Assembly (NCBI GenBank): GCA_964631125.1
Contig: CAZVYN010000067.1
Location: 1-24,171, forward strand
Direction of reading: 5' to 3'
Source of the DNA: CAZVYN01 sp964631125
GTDB taxonomy: Bacteria > Eisenbacteria > RBG-16-71-46 > CAIMUX01
Length of the DNA: 24,171 nucleotides
Made by a program: the position numbers and the translations under genes. The notes below the pieces were generated by a model that was not told the origin of the DNA, searched no databases, and saw nothing but the letters and a program-made list of their open reading frames with translations. Of the stretch, positions 1 to 6,724 are shown piece by piece (within the stretch, counting starts at the first letter, position 1; every line of letters begins with the position of its first letter).

Positions 1-109
1 CGAGGTTGTCCGCCGGCACGACAGTGCACTGCGACGGATCTGGGATATCAGCGGAAGCGAAGGTGCTACAGAGTGCGAGTGCACCGAGCGCCATGAGCAG
101 TTTCTTCAT
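1..109 (-). CDS. Secreted protein, 5' end only (signal peptide)
   Basis: This is a partial gene that runs off the left edge; 36 codons are visible. It starts with ATG at 109, preceded by a GGAGGG ribosome site at 115-120. The first 20 residues form a classic signal peptide: MKK, then a hydrophobic Leu/Ala stretch, then an ASA-like cleavage site before DIPDP. The mature part begins with a Pro/Asp-rich segment and one Cys. The protein is therefore expected to be exported to the periplasm or outside the cell. No domain is visible in the short mature part, so no function can be given. The signal peptide and ribosome site are seen directly; export is inferred. Confidence 0.7.
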   Translation of the reverse strand, partial: MKKLLMALGALALCSTFASADIPDPSQCTVVPADNL

Positions 110-423
110 CCGAACCCTCCGAGGTACCGAGTTGCTGTTGGATCCTGAGTGTGGCTACGAGGATTTCCTATGGGTCGATCCAGGGCTCGAAGTCGTCAGC
201 CTACCGACAACCCCACAGATCAGGCGCTGCGGAACCGGCGGAGACAACCCCACTCGTGGCTTGCACGCTCAAGAGGTTAGCCCGCCGCGCAGAAGATGGT
301 CAATGGCAGTTTTCCACTAAGTCGGAAGGAGTTTCGGGCGGGAGGCCCCTCAACCGGAGGAAAACGGCGGAGAATCAGCCGCCTATCCCCTCCCCCCCTC
401 CGGAAGCGACCGTCAGGGTAGGT
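110..423. other. Intergenic region between tRNA-Val and the secreted protein gene
   Basis: This 314-base stretch holds no convincing gene on either strand. It contains the ribosome site for the minus-strand secreted protein (115-120) and a hairpin that may end the tRNA transcript (361-383). A promoter for the secreted protein is expected here on the minus strand, but I see no convincing -35/-10 pair. Short open frames on the plus strand lack ribosome sites and protein-like composition. Confidence 0.5.
361..383 (-). terminator. Possible terminator after tRNA-Val
   Basis: On the minus strand, downstream of the tRNA, a 5-bp GC stem (GGCGG / CCGCC, loop of 8) is followed by GTTTTCC. The stem is short and the T run has only four bases, so this is a weak intrinsic terminator candidate. 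Its position about 40 bases after the tRNA 3' end is what supports it. Confidence 0.35.
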
Positions 424-500
424 TGGTGGGCGAAACAGGGCTCGAACCTGTGACCTCCTGCGTGTAAGGCAGGCGCTCTGACCAACTGAGCTATTCGCCC
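424..500 (-). tRNA. tRNA-Val (anticodon TAC)
   Basis: The minus strand folds as a full cloverleaf: acceptor GGGCGAA/TTCGCCC, D stem GCTC/GAGC, anticodon stem CCTGC/GCAGG with loop CTTACAC, a 5-base variable region, and T stem ACAGG/CCTGT with loop TTCGAGC. The anticodon TAC (complement of 464-466) reads valine GTA codons. The 3' CCA is encoded (424-426). The 5' end lies inside the last codons of the upstream membrane-protein gene, overlapping it by 10 bases, so the tRNA may be cut from the end of that operon's transcript as well as from any promoter of its own. Confidence 0.96.
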
Positions 501-769
501 CCCGCGCCCGGGGTCCGCTGCGGCGACCGGGCGACCAGCGCCCAGGGGATCAGGCCACAGTACCCGCCGACGAGGAGAATCGGAGCGATCGTGATGTCCC
601 CGGCGGCCAGGAGGCCGAATCCGGCCACGATCGCCAACAGACCGGCCCCGAACAGGATCCAGTTGCGACGGCCGAAATCCAACGTCTGGAACTCGTGTCC
701 CGCCCCCTCTGCCGTCCGCGCGCGACCGCGACGGGGCAGCGAAGTTCGGGGGGGCTTCGACTCGCTCAT
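491..769 (-). CDS. Small two-helix membrane protein
   Basis: This is a 92-residue protein with a basic, hydrophilic first third (Ser/Pro/Arg-rich, residues 1-35), then FGRRNW and two predicted membrane helices at about 36-56 and 60-80, joined by a short GDIT turn, and a short Pro/Gly tail. The layout (short soluble start, FGRRN, two helices) resembles small DUF3098-like membrane proteins, but I cannot confirm the family. It starts with ATG at 769, overlapping the TGA of the larE-like gene by 4 bases (ATGA), so it is probably co-translated with it. Its TAG stop (491-493) lies inside the tRNA-Val gene: the last codons are read from the tRNA 5' acceptor strand. No function can be assigned. Confidence 0.72.
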   Translation of the reverse strand: MSESKPPRTSLPRRGRARTAEGAGHEFQTLDFGRRNWILFGAGLLAIVAGFGLLAAGDITIAPILLVGGYCGLIPWALVARSPQRTPGAGGE

Positions 770-1677
770 CGGGACTCCTTCTGCGCCGATTCCACCCAGG
801 CTTGGCCTGCGGGACGATAGCCGTGCAGGTCGAGCGTGACCCAGCGATATCCCGCCGCCTGCACCGCTTGAACCGCTGCCTCCCGTCGTTCCAACAGACG
901 GGTGAAATCCTGCGTCGGCGCCTCGATCCGAGCGACGTCGCCGTGGTGACGCACCCGCACGTCCAGGAAACCGAGGCGATGCAATGCATCCTCCGCGCGC
1001 GCGATGCGCGCCAGCGACTCGATCGTGACCGGCGTGCCGTGCGGGATGCGCGAACTCAGGCAAGGCGACGCCGGGCGGTCCCATCCGGTCAGTCCCAGGC
1101 GACGGCTCGCGTCTCGGATCTCCAGTTTGGTCCATCCGAGCTCGGCGAGGGGACTCTCCACGCCGTGCAAACGCGCGGCGGCCCGCCCCGGACGCACGTC
1201 TGCCAGGTCGTCGTGGTTCGTTCCATCGAGGATCCGTCCGTCGGGCGCGCGCTCGACGAGCCCACGAAGGAGACCGTAGAGCGCGTCTTTGCAGTGGTAG
1301 CACCGATCCGGGCCGTTTTCGATGTAGGCGGGATTGGCGAACTCGTTCGTCGGCGCTTCGTCGAGCGGGACACCGAGGTCGGCCGCGAATCGCCGAGCGA
1401 ACGCGAGGTTCGACGCCTGCAGCGAAGGCGAGACGCCGATGACCGCGCGGACCGGATCCTGCCCGCCGAGAGACGTGCTCGCACCGACGGCATCGACCGC
1501 CGCGCGCAGCAAGAACGAACTGTCGACTCCTCCGGAGAACGCGACGACCAAGGGCGCCATCTCTCGGAGCCGCGCCAGGAGCGCTTCGTAGCGCGCTGTC
1601 TCCAGGGGCGCCGCAGTGACAGACGCCGCAGTGACAGGCAACGCAGTGACAGGCGCCGGGTTCAGGGGATCTGTCAC
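766..1677 (-). CDS. larE: LarE-type ATP-dependent sulfur transferase (PP-loop)
   Basis: This 303-residue protein belongs to the LarE group of N-type ATP pyrophosphatases. LarE adenylates a pyridinium carboxylate and adds sulfur to it when the nickel-pincer nucleotide cofactor of lactate racemase is built. The PP-loop SGGVDSS is at residues 48-54; RCYHCK at 125-130 and SPCLSSR at 204-210 give three cysteines (126, 129, 206). Cys206 aligns with the sulfur-donating cysteine of the family; the CxxC plus third Cys pattern is that of LarE proteins reported to carry a [4Fe-4S] cluster. The GTG start at 1677 overlaps the upstream gene's TGA (GTGA). Residues 9-23 hold a Val-Thr-Ala pentapeptide repeat absent from typical LarE. 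No larB or larC is nearby, so the true substrate is open. The family call is firm; the exact role is not. Confidence 0.85.
   Translation of the reverse strand: MTDPLNPAPVTALPVTAASVTAAPLETARYEALLARLREMAPLVVAFSGGVDSSFLLRAAVDAVGASTSLGGQDPVRAVIGVSPSLQASNLAFARRFAADLGVPLDEAPTNEFANPAYIENGPDRCYHCKDALYGLLRGLVERAPDGRILDGTNHDDLADVRPGRAAARLHGVESPLAELGWTKLEIRDASRRLGLTGWDRPASPCLSSRIPHGTPVTIESLARIARAEDALHRLGFLDVRVRHHGDVARIEAPTQDFTRLLERREAAVQAVQAAGYRWVTLDLHGYRPAGQAWVESAQKESR
1610..1654. repeat. 15-bp tandem repeat, 3 copies, in the larE-like gene
   Basis: Three adjacent 15-base units of the form GCCGCAGTGACAGGC differ by one or two bases. They lie in frame in the first 25 codons of the larE-like gene and encode P/S-V-T-A-x pentapeptides ahead of the PP-loop domain. 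Confidence 0.85.
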
Positions 1678-2630
1678 CGCGACCCGTCGTTCTCTTCGGC
1701 GCCCGCATCGACGCCCGCGCAGTCGACGGAAGCGCACGGCACCGGACCCATGTAGGTTCCCCCCGCTTCGACACAGCCGCGGCGTGGCATCGGCTCGCAT
1801 CCGTCAGGAAGACAGCAAGCGCCCAGAGTTCCTTCCGGAGAACAGGGCAACGCCTGGTCGCAGTCGACGTGGTCACCCAAGAAGAGGCCGCCGTAGAATT
1901 CGCACTCCAGCGTGGACACACGGCGGCAGGTCTCGCTGCCGAGACAACAGGCGCCCAGACCTTGTGGCGGACCGAACTCCGCGACTACGCCGGCCACTCC
2001 GAATCCGATCTTTCCGTAGGCGACTGCCGCCTCGACCCGCGGCGGCATCTCGACGTTGGCGAAGTGCCCGCCGAGCGAGTGGATCGGGTGCGGCACGATC
2101 TCGAACACTCCGCTGGTGCGCGCCGAGAGCGCGAACCAATAGATCGGCGTCATCGCGCGACGGGAGATCGGGTCGAGGCTGAGCCCCACGCCAGCGCCCG
2201 ATCTGGGCCATTGCCCATACGGAAGGTTGAGCCCGTTTCCAGTGCACGGGCCGCTCGCCAGAACGTGCACCGAGTCGGGGTAGCGGAGACCGAAACTGAC
2301 GGCCGCCACGGCAGCCAGTGAGTCCGACGGAAACGCTGCGTAGAGGACGGCGATGCGGGGGACACCGTCCGCGGGAGCGGTGACGCGCGCGAGGGCGGGG
2401 TCCGCCAGGGTCGCGAGCGTGCAGACCTCATCTCCATCCTCGAGAGTCAGATTCGGAACCAGGTCGAGCACGAGGATCCCGCCCGCATTCGTGCTGCCCG
2501 ACGAGACGCTCGAAACGACGAAGATCGAGACCACGCCGAGGGTTACCGGCAGAGTTCCGCTGAGAGTCGCGCAAGAAATGAGAAGTCGGAGGGTCGTCGC
2601 GAACGGCAGGGACCGAGGAAGAAAGCGCAA
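1674..2630 (-). CDS. Secreted protein with two Cys-rich 'GACC' repeats
   Basis: I do not recognise the family. The 318-residue protein has a basic then hydrophobic leader (about residues 1-33), fitting a signal peptide. The middle (about 34-220) is beta-rich, with hydrophobic strands and few charges. The end holds two similar Cys-rich units, about 226-263 and 270-304. Each begins GACCL, then has two more single Cys, a GG pair, and two final Cys at similar spacing; such units would suit disulphide bonds outside the cytoplasm. A short Asp/Glu-rich tail follows. I chose the TTG start at 2630 because a perfect AGGAGG lies 8 bases upstream; the nearer in-frame GTG sits only 2 bases from it. The stop overlaps the larE-like GTG start, so the two are probably co-expressed despite unrelated roles. 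Confidence 0.7.
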   Translation of the reverse strand: MRFLPRSLPFATTLRLLISCATLSGTLPVTLGVVSIFVVSSVSSGSTNAGGILVLDLVPNLTLEDGDEVCTLATLADPALARVTAPADGVPRIAVLYAAFPSDSLAAVAAVSFGLRYPDSVHVLASGPCTGNGLNLPYGQWPRSGAGVGLSLDPISRRAMTPIYWFALSARTSGVFEIVPHPIHSLGGHFANVEMPPRVEAAVAYGKIGFGVAGVVAEFGPPQGLGACCLGSETCRRVSTLECEFYGGLFLGDHVDCDQALPCSPEGTLGACCLPDGCEPMPRRGCVEAGGTYMGPVPCASVDCAGVDAGAEENDGSR

Positions 2631-2638
2631 AGACACGA

Positions 2639-2644
2639 CCTCCT
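2639..2644 (-). promoter_or_regulatory. Ribosome binding site deciding a TTG start
   Basis: A perfect AGGAGG on the minus strand sits 8 bases before the TTG at 2630. It is the reason for choosing this TTG over in-frame codons upstream that would run into mltG. Confidence 0.7.
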
Positions 2645-2709
2645 GATGAGCGATCGGGCTAGTTGGACCGGGATCGCGGCGTTGGCGCGGGCGGGGACGA
2701 AGCGTGAGG

Positions 2710-3798
2710 TCAACCCGTACGTCGAACCGACGGTTCCCGGCGGGCCGCGCCGATCTGTCCCGCGCGGATCGCAGCGCGCGCTCGACCATGTTCCGAGAAC
2801 GTGCGGGAGAATACATGCGAGCCATCGCCACGGGCCACAAAGAACAACGCGTCGAAGCGAGGCTCGGGAGACACCGCCGCACGGAGAGCGTCCGCGCCCG
2901 GAGCACAGATCGGGCCAGGGGGCAGGCCGGTTCGTCGGTAGGTGTTGTACGGCGAGTCGACCTCGAGATCGGCGTAGAGCACTCGCCCAGGAGGCCGGCC
3001 GAGCGCGTGCAAGACCGTGGGATCGGACTCCAGCCGCATCCCGAGCTCGAGGCGATTCCAGAACACGGCCGCGATCAGCCGCCGTTCTTCCGGACGCGCC
3101 GCCTCCGCCTCGATGATCGACGCGAGCGTCCAGACTTCATTGCGGTCGAGCCCGACTTCGGCGGCGCGCGTCGCGAGCGAATCACGGAAGAACTGTTCCC
3201 CGGGCGCGACAATCTGATCGAGGACCGCTCGCGGTTGTTCTCCGCGCGCGATCAGATAGGTCTCGGGAAAGACATATCCTTCGGCGGTCTTTGTGACGAT
3301 CCCGTGCTGCGCGAGCCAACAAGGGTCATTCGTCAACGCGCGGAGCGAATCGTGATCGCAGCGAGTGGAGTCCGCGAGGACGCGGAGGATGCGGTCGAGA
3401 CGCCAGCCTTCCGGAATCGTCACCCTCGTGACCGCGATTTCGCCTCGACCCAGGCGATCGATGAGCGCGGAGACGGTCTCATTGTCGCGATGTTCGTACC
3501 ACCCGGGCGCCACCGTACGATCCACCCCGCGCCTGCGCGCCTCGAAGCGGAGGAGCCACGCCGGCGCGGCCCATCCGCTCTGCTCGATGCGCGCAGCCAC
3601 ACGGGCGAAGCTCTCACCTCGCGCCACGCGGAGCCAATTCGCCTGCTCATCGACCGGGCGTCCGACGGGACGTTCGAGGAGCCAACGAGGCGCCGAGATC
3701 GCGGCGGCGACGACGGCGAGGCCGGCGAGGCCGGCGACGAGCACGAGGACCAGCCTCCGGCCCAGACCGGCGCGGGCCGGTTCACGAACCGGCGGCAT
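2710..3798 (-). CDS. mltG: Endolytic murein transglycosylase MltG (YceG-like)
   Basis: MltG is an inner-membrane lytic transglycosylase that cuts nascent peptidoglycan strands inside the chain. The 362-residue product has a short basic cytoplasmic start, one membrane helix (about residues 15-35), a LysM-like part (about 50-125), and the YceG catalytic region. Family motifs are EGYVFPETY (173-181), LASIIEAE (225-232) with Glu230 at the catalytic position, NRLELGMRLESDPTV (248-262), and SPYNTY plus GLPPGPI further on. Length is normal for the family. ATG at 3798 gives a 17-base overlap with the end of ruvX, and GGAAG lies about 8 bases before it. The ruvX-mltG neighbourhood is common in bacteria and supports both calls. 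Confidence 0.93.
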   Translation of the reverse strand: MPPVREPARAGLGRRLVLVLVAGLAGLAVVAAAISAPRWLLERPVGRPVDEQANWLRVARGESFARVAARIEQSGWAAPAWLLRFEARRRGVDRTVAPGWYEHRDNETVSALIDRLGRGEIAVTRVTIPEGWRLDRILRVLADSTRCDHDSLRALTNDPCWLAQHGIVTKTAEGYVFPETYLIARGEQPRAVLDQIVAPGEQFFRDSLATRAAEVGLDRNEVWTLASIIEAEAARPEERRLIAAVFWNRLELGMRLESDPTVLHALGRPPGRVLYADLEVDSPYNTYRRTGLPPGPICAPGADALRAAVSPEPRFDALFFVARGDGSHVFSRTFSEHGRARAAIRAGQIGAARREPSVRRTG

Positions 3799-4297
3799 GC
3801 ACTCGCTTCCAGTCGTGTTCCTCGAACGGGCTACCCGCGTCGAGGAACTCCTGCAAGAGCGACCGAGCCGCGAGCTGATCGCGCAGCCCTCGATCCCGCC
3901 GAATCCGATGAGGCGCCTCCAGCAGGTCGGCGCGAACTCGCCGCGTGGAGCCGAATTCGTCCCAGAGCGCGACGGGCGCACGGAACCGCTCGTGGAGCCA
4001 TCCCGCCAGGAAGCGGAGCGCCGGACAGAGATCCGATTCCCCGCCGTCTTCATGGAGGGGCCAGCCGAGGACGAACCCGGTCAACGGCGTCTCACGGTGG
4101 ATCTCTTCGAGCCGACGCTCCAGGGCGGGATGAGCCCTTCGACGCGAGAGGAGTTGGGCGCCGCGCGGTCCGAGGAGAGTCGGCAGGCCGAAGGCGGTCC
4201 CGCATTCTTCATCGCTGCGCGCGAAACCGATTCGCCGGAGGCCGCCGTCGATTCCGAGCAGCGGACCCCGAGCGCGTGGGCCGGGGGGTGGGATCAC
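3782..4297 (-). CDS. ruvX: RuvX/YqgF-type RNase H-fold resolvase
   Basis: This 171-residue protein of the YqgF family has an RNase H fold and is linked to Holliday junction resolution and pre-16S rRNA end processing. The start of the domain is GIDGGLRRIG (15-24), with catalytic-position Asp17. A middle strand reads GFVLGWPLHEDGG, and the acidic motif is WDEFGST where most members have DERLTT-like residues. The last acidic residue is in RDQLAARSLL near the end. All three acidic positions are kept, but the middle motif is unusual. The GTG start at 4297 overlaps the upstream TGA by 4 bases (GTGA). It sits between the ATPase of the partner-switching pair and mltG. The family call is good; sequence is divergent from textbook members. 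Confidence 0.82.
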   Translation of the reverse strand: MIPPPGPRARGPLLGIDGGLRRIGFARSDEECGTAFGLPTLLGPRGAQLLSRRRAHPALERRLEEIHRETPLTGFVLGWPLHEDGGESDLCPALRFLAGWLHERFRAPVALWDEFGSTRRVRADLLEAPHRIRRDRGLRDQLAARSLLQEFLDAGSPFEEHDWKRVHAAGS

Positions 4298-4848
4298 GAA
4301 GCGGTGTGCGGGCGGTAACGCTTGCGCAAGTGGACGACGACGCCTTCCCCATCGCGGATCTCGAAGTCCACCTGGTCCATCATCGCGCGCATGATGAAGA
4401 TGCCGCGGCCGTGGCTGTCGAGGAGACCGGCCGGGCTGGTCGGGTCGATCGCGAGCGCCTCGTCGAGATCGAATCCGGGTCCGCGATCCTCGACCCAGAT
4501 GTCGATCACATGCTCCCCCAGGTGGAACGTGAAATCGACCGGCGCCTCGCTTCGAGTCCGATGCCCGTGTTGGATGGCGTTCGTCCCGGCTTCGATGACG
4601 GAGGTGGCGATCGCCGCGGCTGAATCGTCGTCGCAATCGATGTGCTGGAGGATCGACTGGGTGAGCTGGTCGACCGCCGTCAGCATCTCCAGCCGACTCG
4701 GGATCGAGCACCTCACCGTGCGCTCCGGTTCGGACGCGGCGATCTGGGCTCGCAACTCGTCGGAGCGCGAGACCGGCGCTGCCGGGGTCTCTGGCTCGGC
4801 GCTCGGACTCTGTCCCGCGTTCGTACCGTCCCCCGATCCCGGCGTCAT
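4294..4848 (-). CDS. RsbW/SpoIIAB-type ATP-binding regulator (anti-sigma kinase family)
   Basis: This 184-residue protein has a low-complexity Pro/Ser/Ala-rich lead (about 1-30) and an HATPase_c domain of the anti-sigma kinase type (about 45-175). Motifs seen are the N box EAGTNAIQHG (86-95), the G1 box DRGPG (121-125), and HGRGIFIMRAMMD (146-158). Such proteins bind a sigma factor or another output and phosphorylate a STAS-domain partner, which switches them off. The STAS gene lies immediately upstream and overlaps by 4 bases (ATGA), so the two are almost certainly a pair. No sigma factor or PP2C phosphatase lies in the window; the target is unknown. The family is clear; kinase activity is inferred. 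Confidence 0.88.
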   Translation of the reverse strand: MTPGSGDGTNAGQSPSAEPETPAAPVSRSDELRAQIAASEPERTVRCSIPSRLEMLTAVDQLTQSILQHIDCDDDSAAAIATSVIEAGTNAIQHGHRTRSEAPVDFTFHLGEHVIDIWVEDRGPGFDLDEALAIDPTSPAGLLDSHGRGIFIMRAMMDQVDFEIRDGEGVVVHLRKRYRPHTAS

Positions 4849-5186
4849 ACCTGGAAACTCGCGAGCGCCGTCTGCTCGTCGTCGTAGACCTGGAAGACCG
4901 TGTCCAAGCGGGTAACGGTCAAGATGTCTCGGATGCGCTTCGACATTCCCACGAGCCGGAGAACGCCCGCGTGATTGGCGGCCAGCAGATGGCTCGAGAT
5001 CAGGAGACCGAGTCCAGTGGAGTTCACCCACGAGACCTCGCCCAGATCGACGAGCAGATTCCGATGTCCCTGCTCCAACAAAGTCTGGATGGTCTCCCGC
5101 ACCGTCTCGGCCTCCGGGCCGCCCATGAGTTGACCAGAGAGACGCACGATGGCCGCGCCACCTACGATCTCCTGTCTGACCTTCAT
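4845..5186 (-). CDS. STAS-domain anti-sigma factor antagonist
   Basis: This 113-residue single STAS domain matches the SpoIIAA/RsbV type. The phosphorylation-site motif VNSTGLG is at 54-60, with Ser56 at the position phosphorylated in the family. In the unphosphorylated form these proteins bind the RsbW-like kinase and free its sigma factor. The start ATG at 5186 overlaps the rluD TGA (ATGA), and the stop overlaps the ATPase gene the same way, so the pair is co-translated within a housekeeping operon. Length is normal. What signal dephosphorylates it cannot be seen here. Confidence 0.9.
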   Translation of the reverse strand: MKVRQEIVGGAAIVRLSGQLMGGPEAETVRETIQTLLEQGHRNLLVDLGEVSWVNSTGLGLLISSHLLAANHAGVLRLVGMSKRIRDILTVTRLDTVFQVYDDEQTALASFQV

Positions 5187-6160
5187 TCGCTCGCTTCCTC
5201 GTGACAGAGATCGAGCAGGACCTGGTCGATATCGGGCGAAACCGGCGCCTCGAATCGCAGTCGCGAGCCGTCTCGCGGGTGTCGGAAGGCCAGATGATAG
5301 GCATGCAACGCCTGGCGGTTCAAGCCGCGCCACCACCGCGCGAGCTGGACGCGCCGGCTCGGCGAGACCCGGTCGAGCCAGACTCTCGCTCCGCCGTACA
5401 CGGGGTCGCCGAAAACGGGATGTCCGAGGGCCGCGGTATGCACTCGGATCTGGTGGGTCCGTCCCGACTCGAGCCCGATCTCCAGCAATGTGAGATCTCG
5501 GAAGACGCGGAGCACTCGCCAGCGGGTCGCCGCGGGGCGACCGTCGGGGCGGACGGCGATCCTGCGTCGATCCTTGGGATCTCGGCCGAGAGGCAGTTCG
5601 ATGCGCCCCTCTTCTCCGTCCGGCCGACCCCAGACCAATGCGACGTAGCGTCGCGTGACTTCGCGCGCTTGGATCTGTCGCGACAGTTCGCGATGCGCAC
5701 GGGAGGAGCGCGCGATCACGAGCAGACCCGAGGTGTCGCGGTCGAGGCGATGAACGATCCCCGGTCGATCGGGGGCGCCGGGCGGGAGCCAGCCGGGATA
5801 GCGTGCGAGGAGCGCATGCGCCAGCGTCACGCGCGGCTCTCGGCCCGCGCCGGGATGGGTCTGCAGCCCGGCGGGTTTGGAGATCACGGCGATGTCTTCA
5901 TCTTCGAAGAGCACCGAAAGCGGGAACGCCTCGGCCTGGAGCGTCGACGGCGTCGCCTGCGGTGGATCGAACTCCACCGTCTCTCCCGATTCGAGCACAC
6001 GACTCGCGCGGGCCGCCGCTCCGCCGACCCGCACCAACCCGTCGCGGATCCACTCCTGGATGCGCGTGCGGGAGTGATCCGGTAACCGCGCCGCGAGGAA
6101 TCGATCGAGACGGGCGCCGGCCGCGTCCTCGGGAACTTCGATCGTGCGAAGCGCCGTCAT
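5183..6160 (-). CDS. rluD: RluA/RluD-family 23S rRNA pseudouridine synthase
   Basis: This 325-residue protein turns specific uridines in large-subunit rRNA into pseudouridine. An S4 RNA-binding domain fills about residues 15-65. The catalytic domain carries the family motif HRLDRDTSG at 137-145, with Asp140 as nucleophile, and later GRTHQIRVH and the GDPVYGG stretch. Length is typical of RluD (about 320-330). The ATG at 6160 overlaps the lspA TGA (ATGA). The lspA-rluD order is widespread in bacteria. Which uridine is modified (RluD versus RluC-type sites) cannot be told from sequence alone. Confidence 0.92.
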   Translation of the reverse strand: MTALRTIEVPEDAAGARLDRFLAARLPDHSRTRIQEWIRDGLVRVGGAAARASRVLESGETVEFDPPQATPSTLQAEAFPLSVLFEDEDIAVISKPAGLQTHPGAGREPRVTLAHALLARYPGWLPPGAPDRPGIVHRLDRDTSGLLVIARSSRAHRELSRQIQAREVTRRYVALVWGRPDGEEGRIELPLGRDPKDRRRIAVRPDGRPAATRWRVLRVFRDLTLLEIGLESGRTHQIRVHTAALGHPVFGDPVYGGARVWLDRVSPSRRVQLARWWRGLNRQALHAYHLAFRHPRDGSRLRFEAPVSPDIDQVLLDLCHEEASE

Positions 6161-6705
6161 GGCGTCGTCTCTCGCTCGGAGCGGGCCGGGGCCCCGGTCT
6201 CGGACAGCCCTGGTTCCGACCGCGAGGACTCGGGATCGCGCGCGTCGGCCCGTCCCTCGAGGAGCATCAAGAGGGCGAGGAGTCCGACGCCGACGGAGAT
6301 GCCGGAGTCGGCGACGTTGAAGATCCAGAATCGGTTCGCGCCGATCCCGACGTCGACGAAGTCGATGACCACACCGAGCCAGAGACGATCGACCAGATTG
6401 CCGACCGCTCCACCGAGGATGAGACCGAGTGCGACCAGACTCGCCAACCTACGATGACCGCCGCGCGCCGCGAGGTAGAGGATGACCAGCGCGGAGATGA
6501 GCGAGACGGCGACGAAGAACCAGCGGTTCCCTTCGAGCAGCCCAAAGGCGGCGCCGGCGTTGTGGATATAGGTCCAGCGGACATACTCGCCGAGGAACGG
6601 CTGGGACGGGCCGCCGAGCGGGAGCGAGGTGTGCACGATCCATTTCGTGAGTTGGTCGAGCGCGAGGACCGAGAGTCCGATGACGGAGACGAGAAGTAAG
6701 GGCAG
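6157..6705 (-). CDS. lspA: Lipoprotein signal peptidase LspA
   Basis: LspA is the inner-membrane aspartyl protease that removes signal peptides from prolipoproteins. The 182-residue product (CTG start) has four hydrophobic segments and all family blocks: ALDQLTKW near the start, NAGAAFG, GNLVDRL, IDFVD with Asp115, and FNVADS with Asp133; the two Asp form the active site. A charged Arg/Glu/Ser tail (about 150-182) is extra. The start is uncertain. The nearest canonical in-frame start is ATG at 6783, which would overlap the dksA-like gene by 59 bases and has a poor ribosome site. I prefer CTG at 6705, which has AGGAG 5 bases upstream and gives a normal LspA beginning. It is followed by an ATGA overlap with rluD. 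Confidence 0.9.
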   Translation of the reverse strand: MPLLLVSVIGLSVLALDQLTKWIVHTSLPLGGPSQPFLGEYVRWTYIHNAGAAFGLLEGNRWFFVAVSLISALVILYLAARGGHRRLASLVALGLILGGAVGNLVDRLWLGVVIDFVDVGIGANRFWIFNVADSGISVGVGLLALLMLLEGRADARDPESSRSEPGLSETGAPARSERETTP

Positions 6706-6710
6706 AGGTG

Positions 6711-6715
6711 CTCCT
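6711..6715 (-). promoter_or_regulatory. Ribosome binding site suggesting a CTG start for lspA
   Basis: AGGAG on the minus strand lies in the 19-base gap between the dksA-like stop (6725) and the CTG at 6705, with 5-base spacing. No ATG, GTG or TTG occurs in the lspA frame close to it. Confidence 0.5.
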
Positions 6716-6724
6716 GACGAGTCG

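Noticed and set aside
6..453. Short plus-strand open frames at the left end
   Set aside because: They lack ribosome sites and protein-like composition, and overlap the signal peptide gene and tRNA on the other strand.
491..1921. Single 476-codon minus-strand frame covering the larE-like gene and the membrane protein
   Set aside because: Only its last 92 codons are protein-like (the membrane protein, from ATG 769). The rest is a shadow of the larE-like gene in another frame.
2704..4623. Open frame of 639 codons on the plus strand opposite mltG, ruvX and the ATPase gene
   Set aside because: It runs across three recognised genes on the other strand and has Arg/Asp/Gly-biased composition with no motif.
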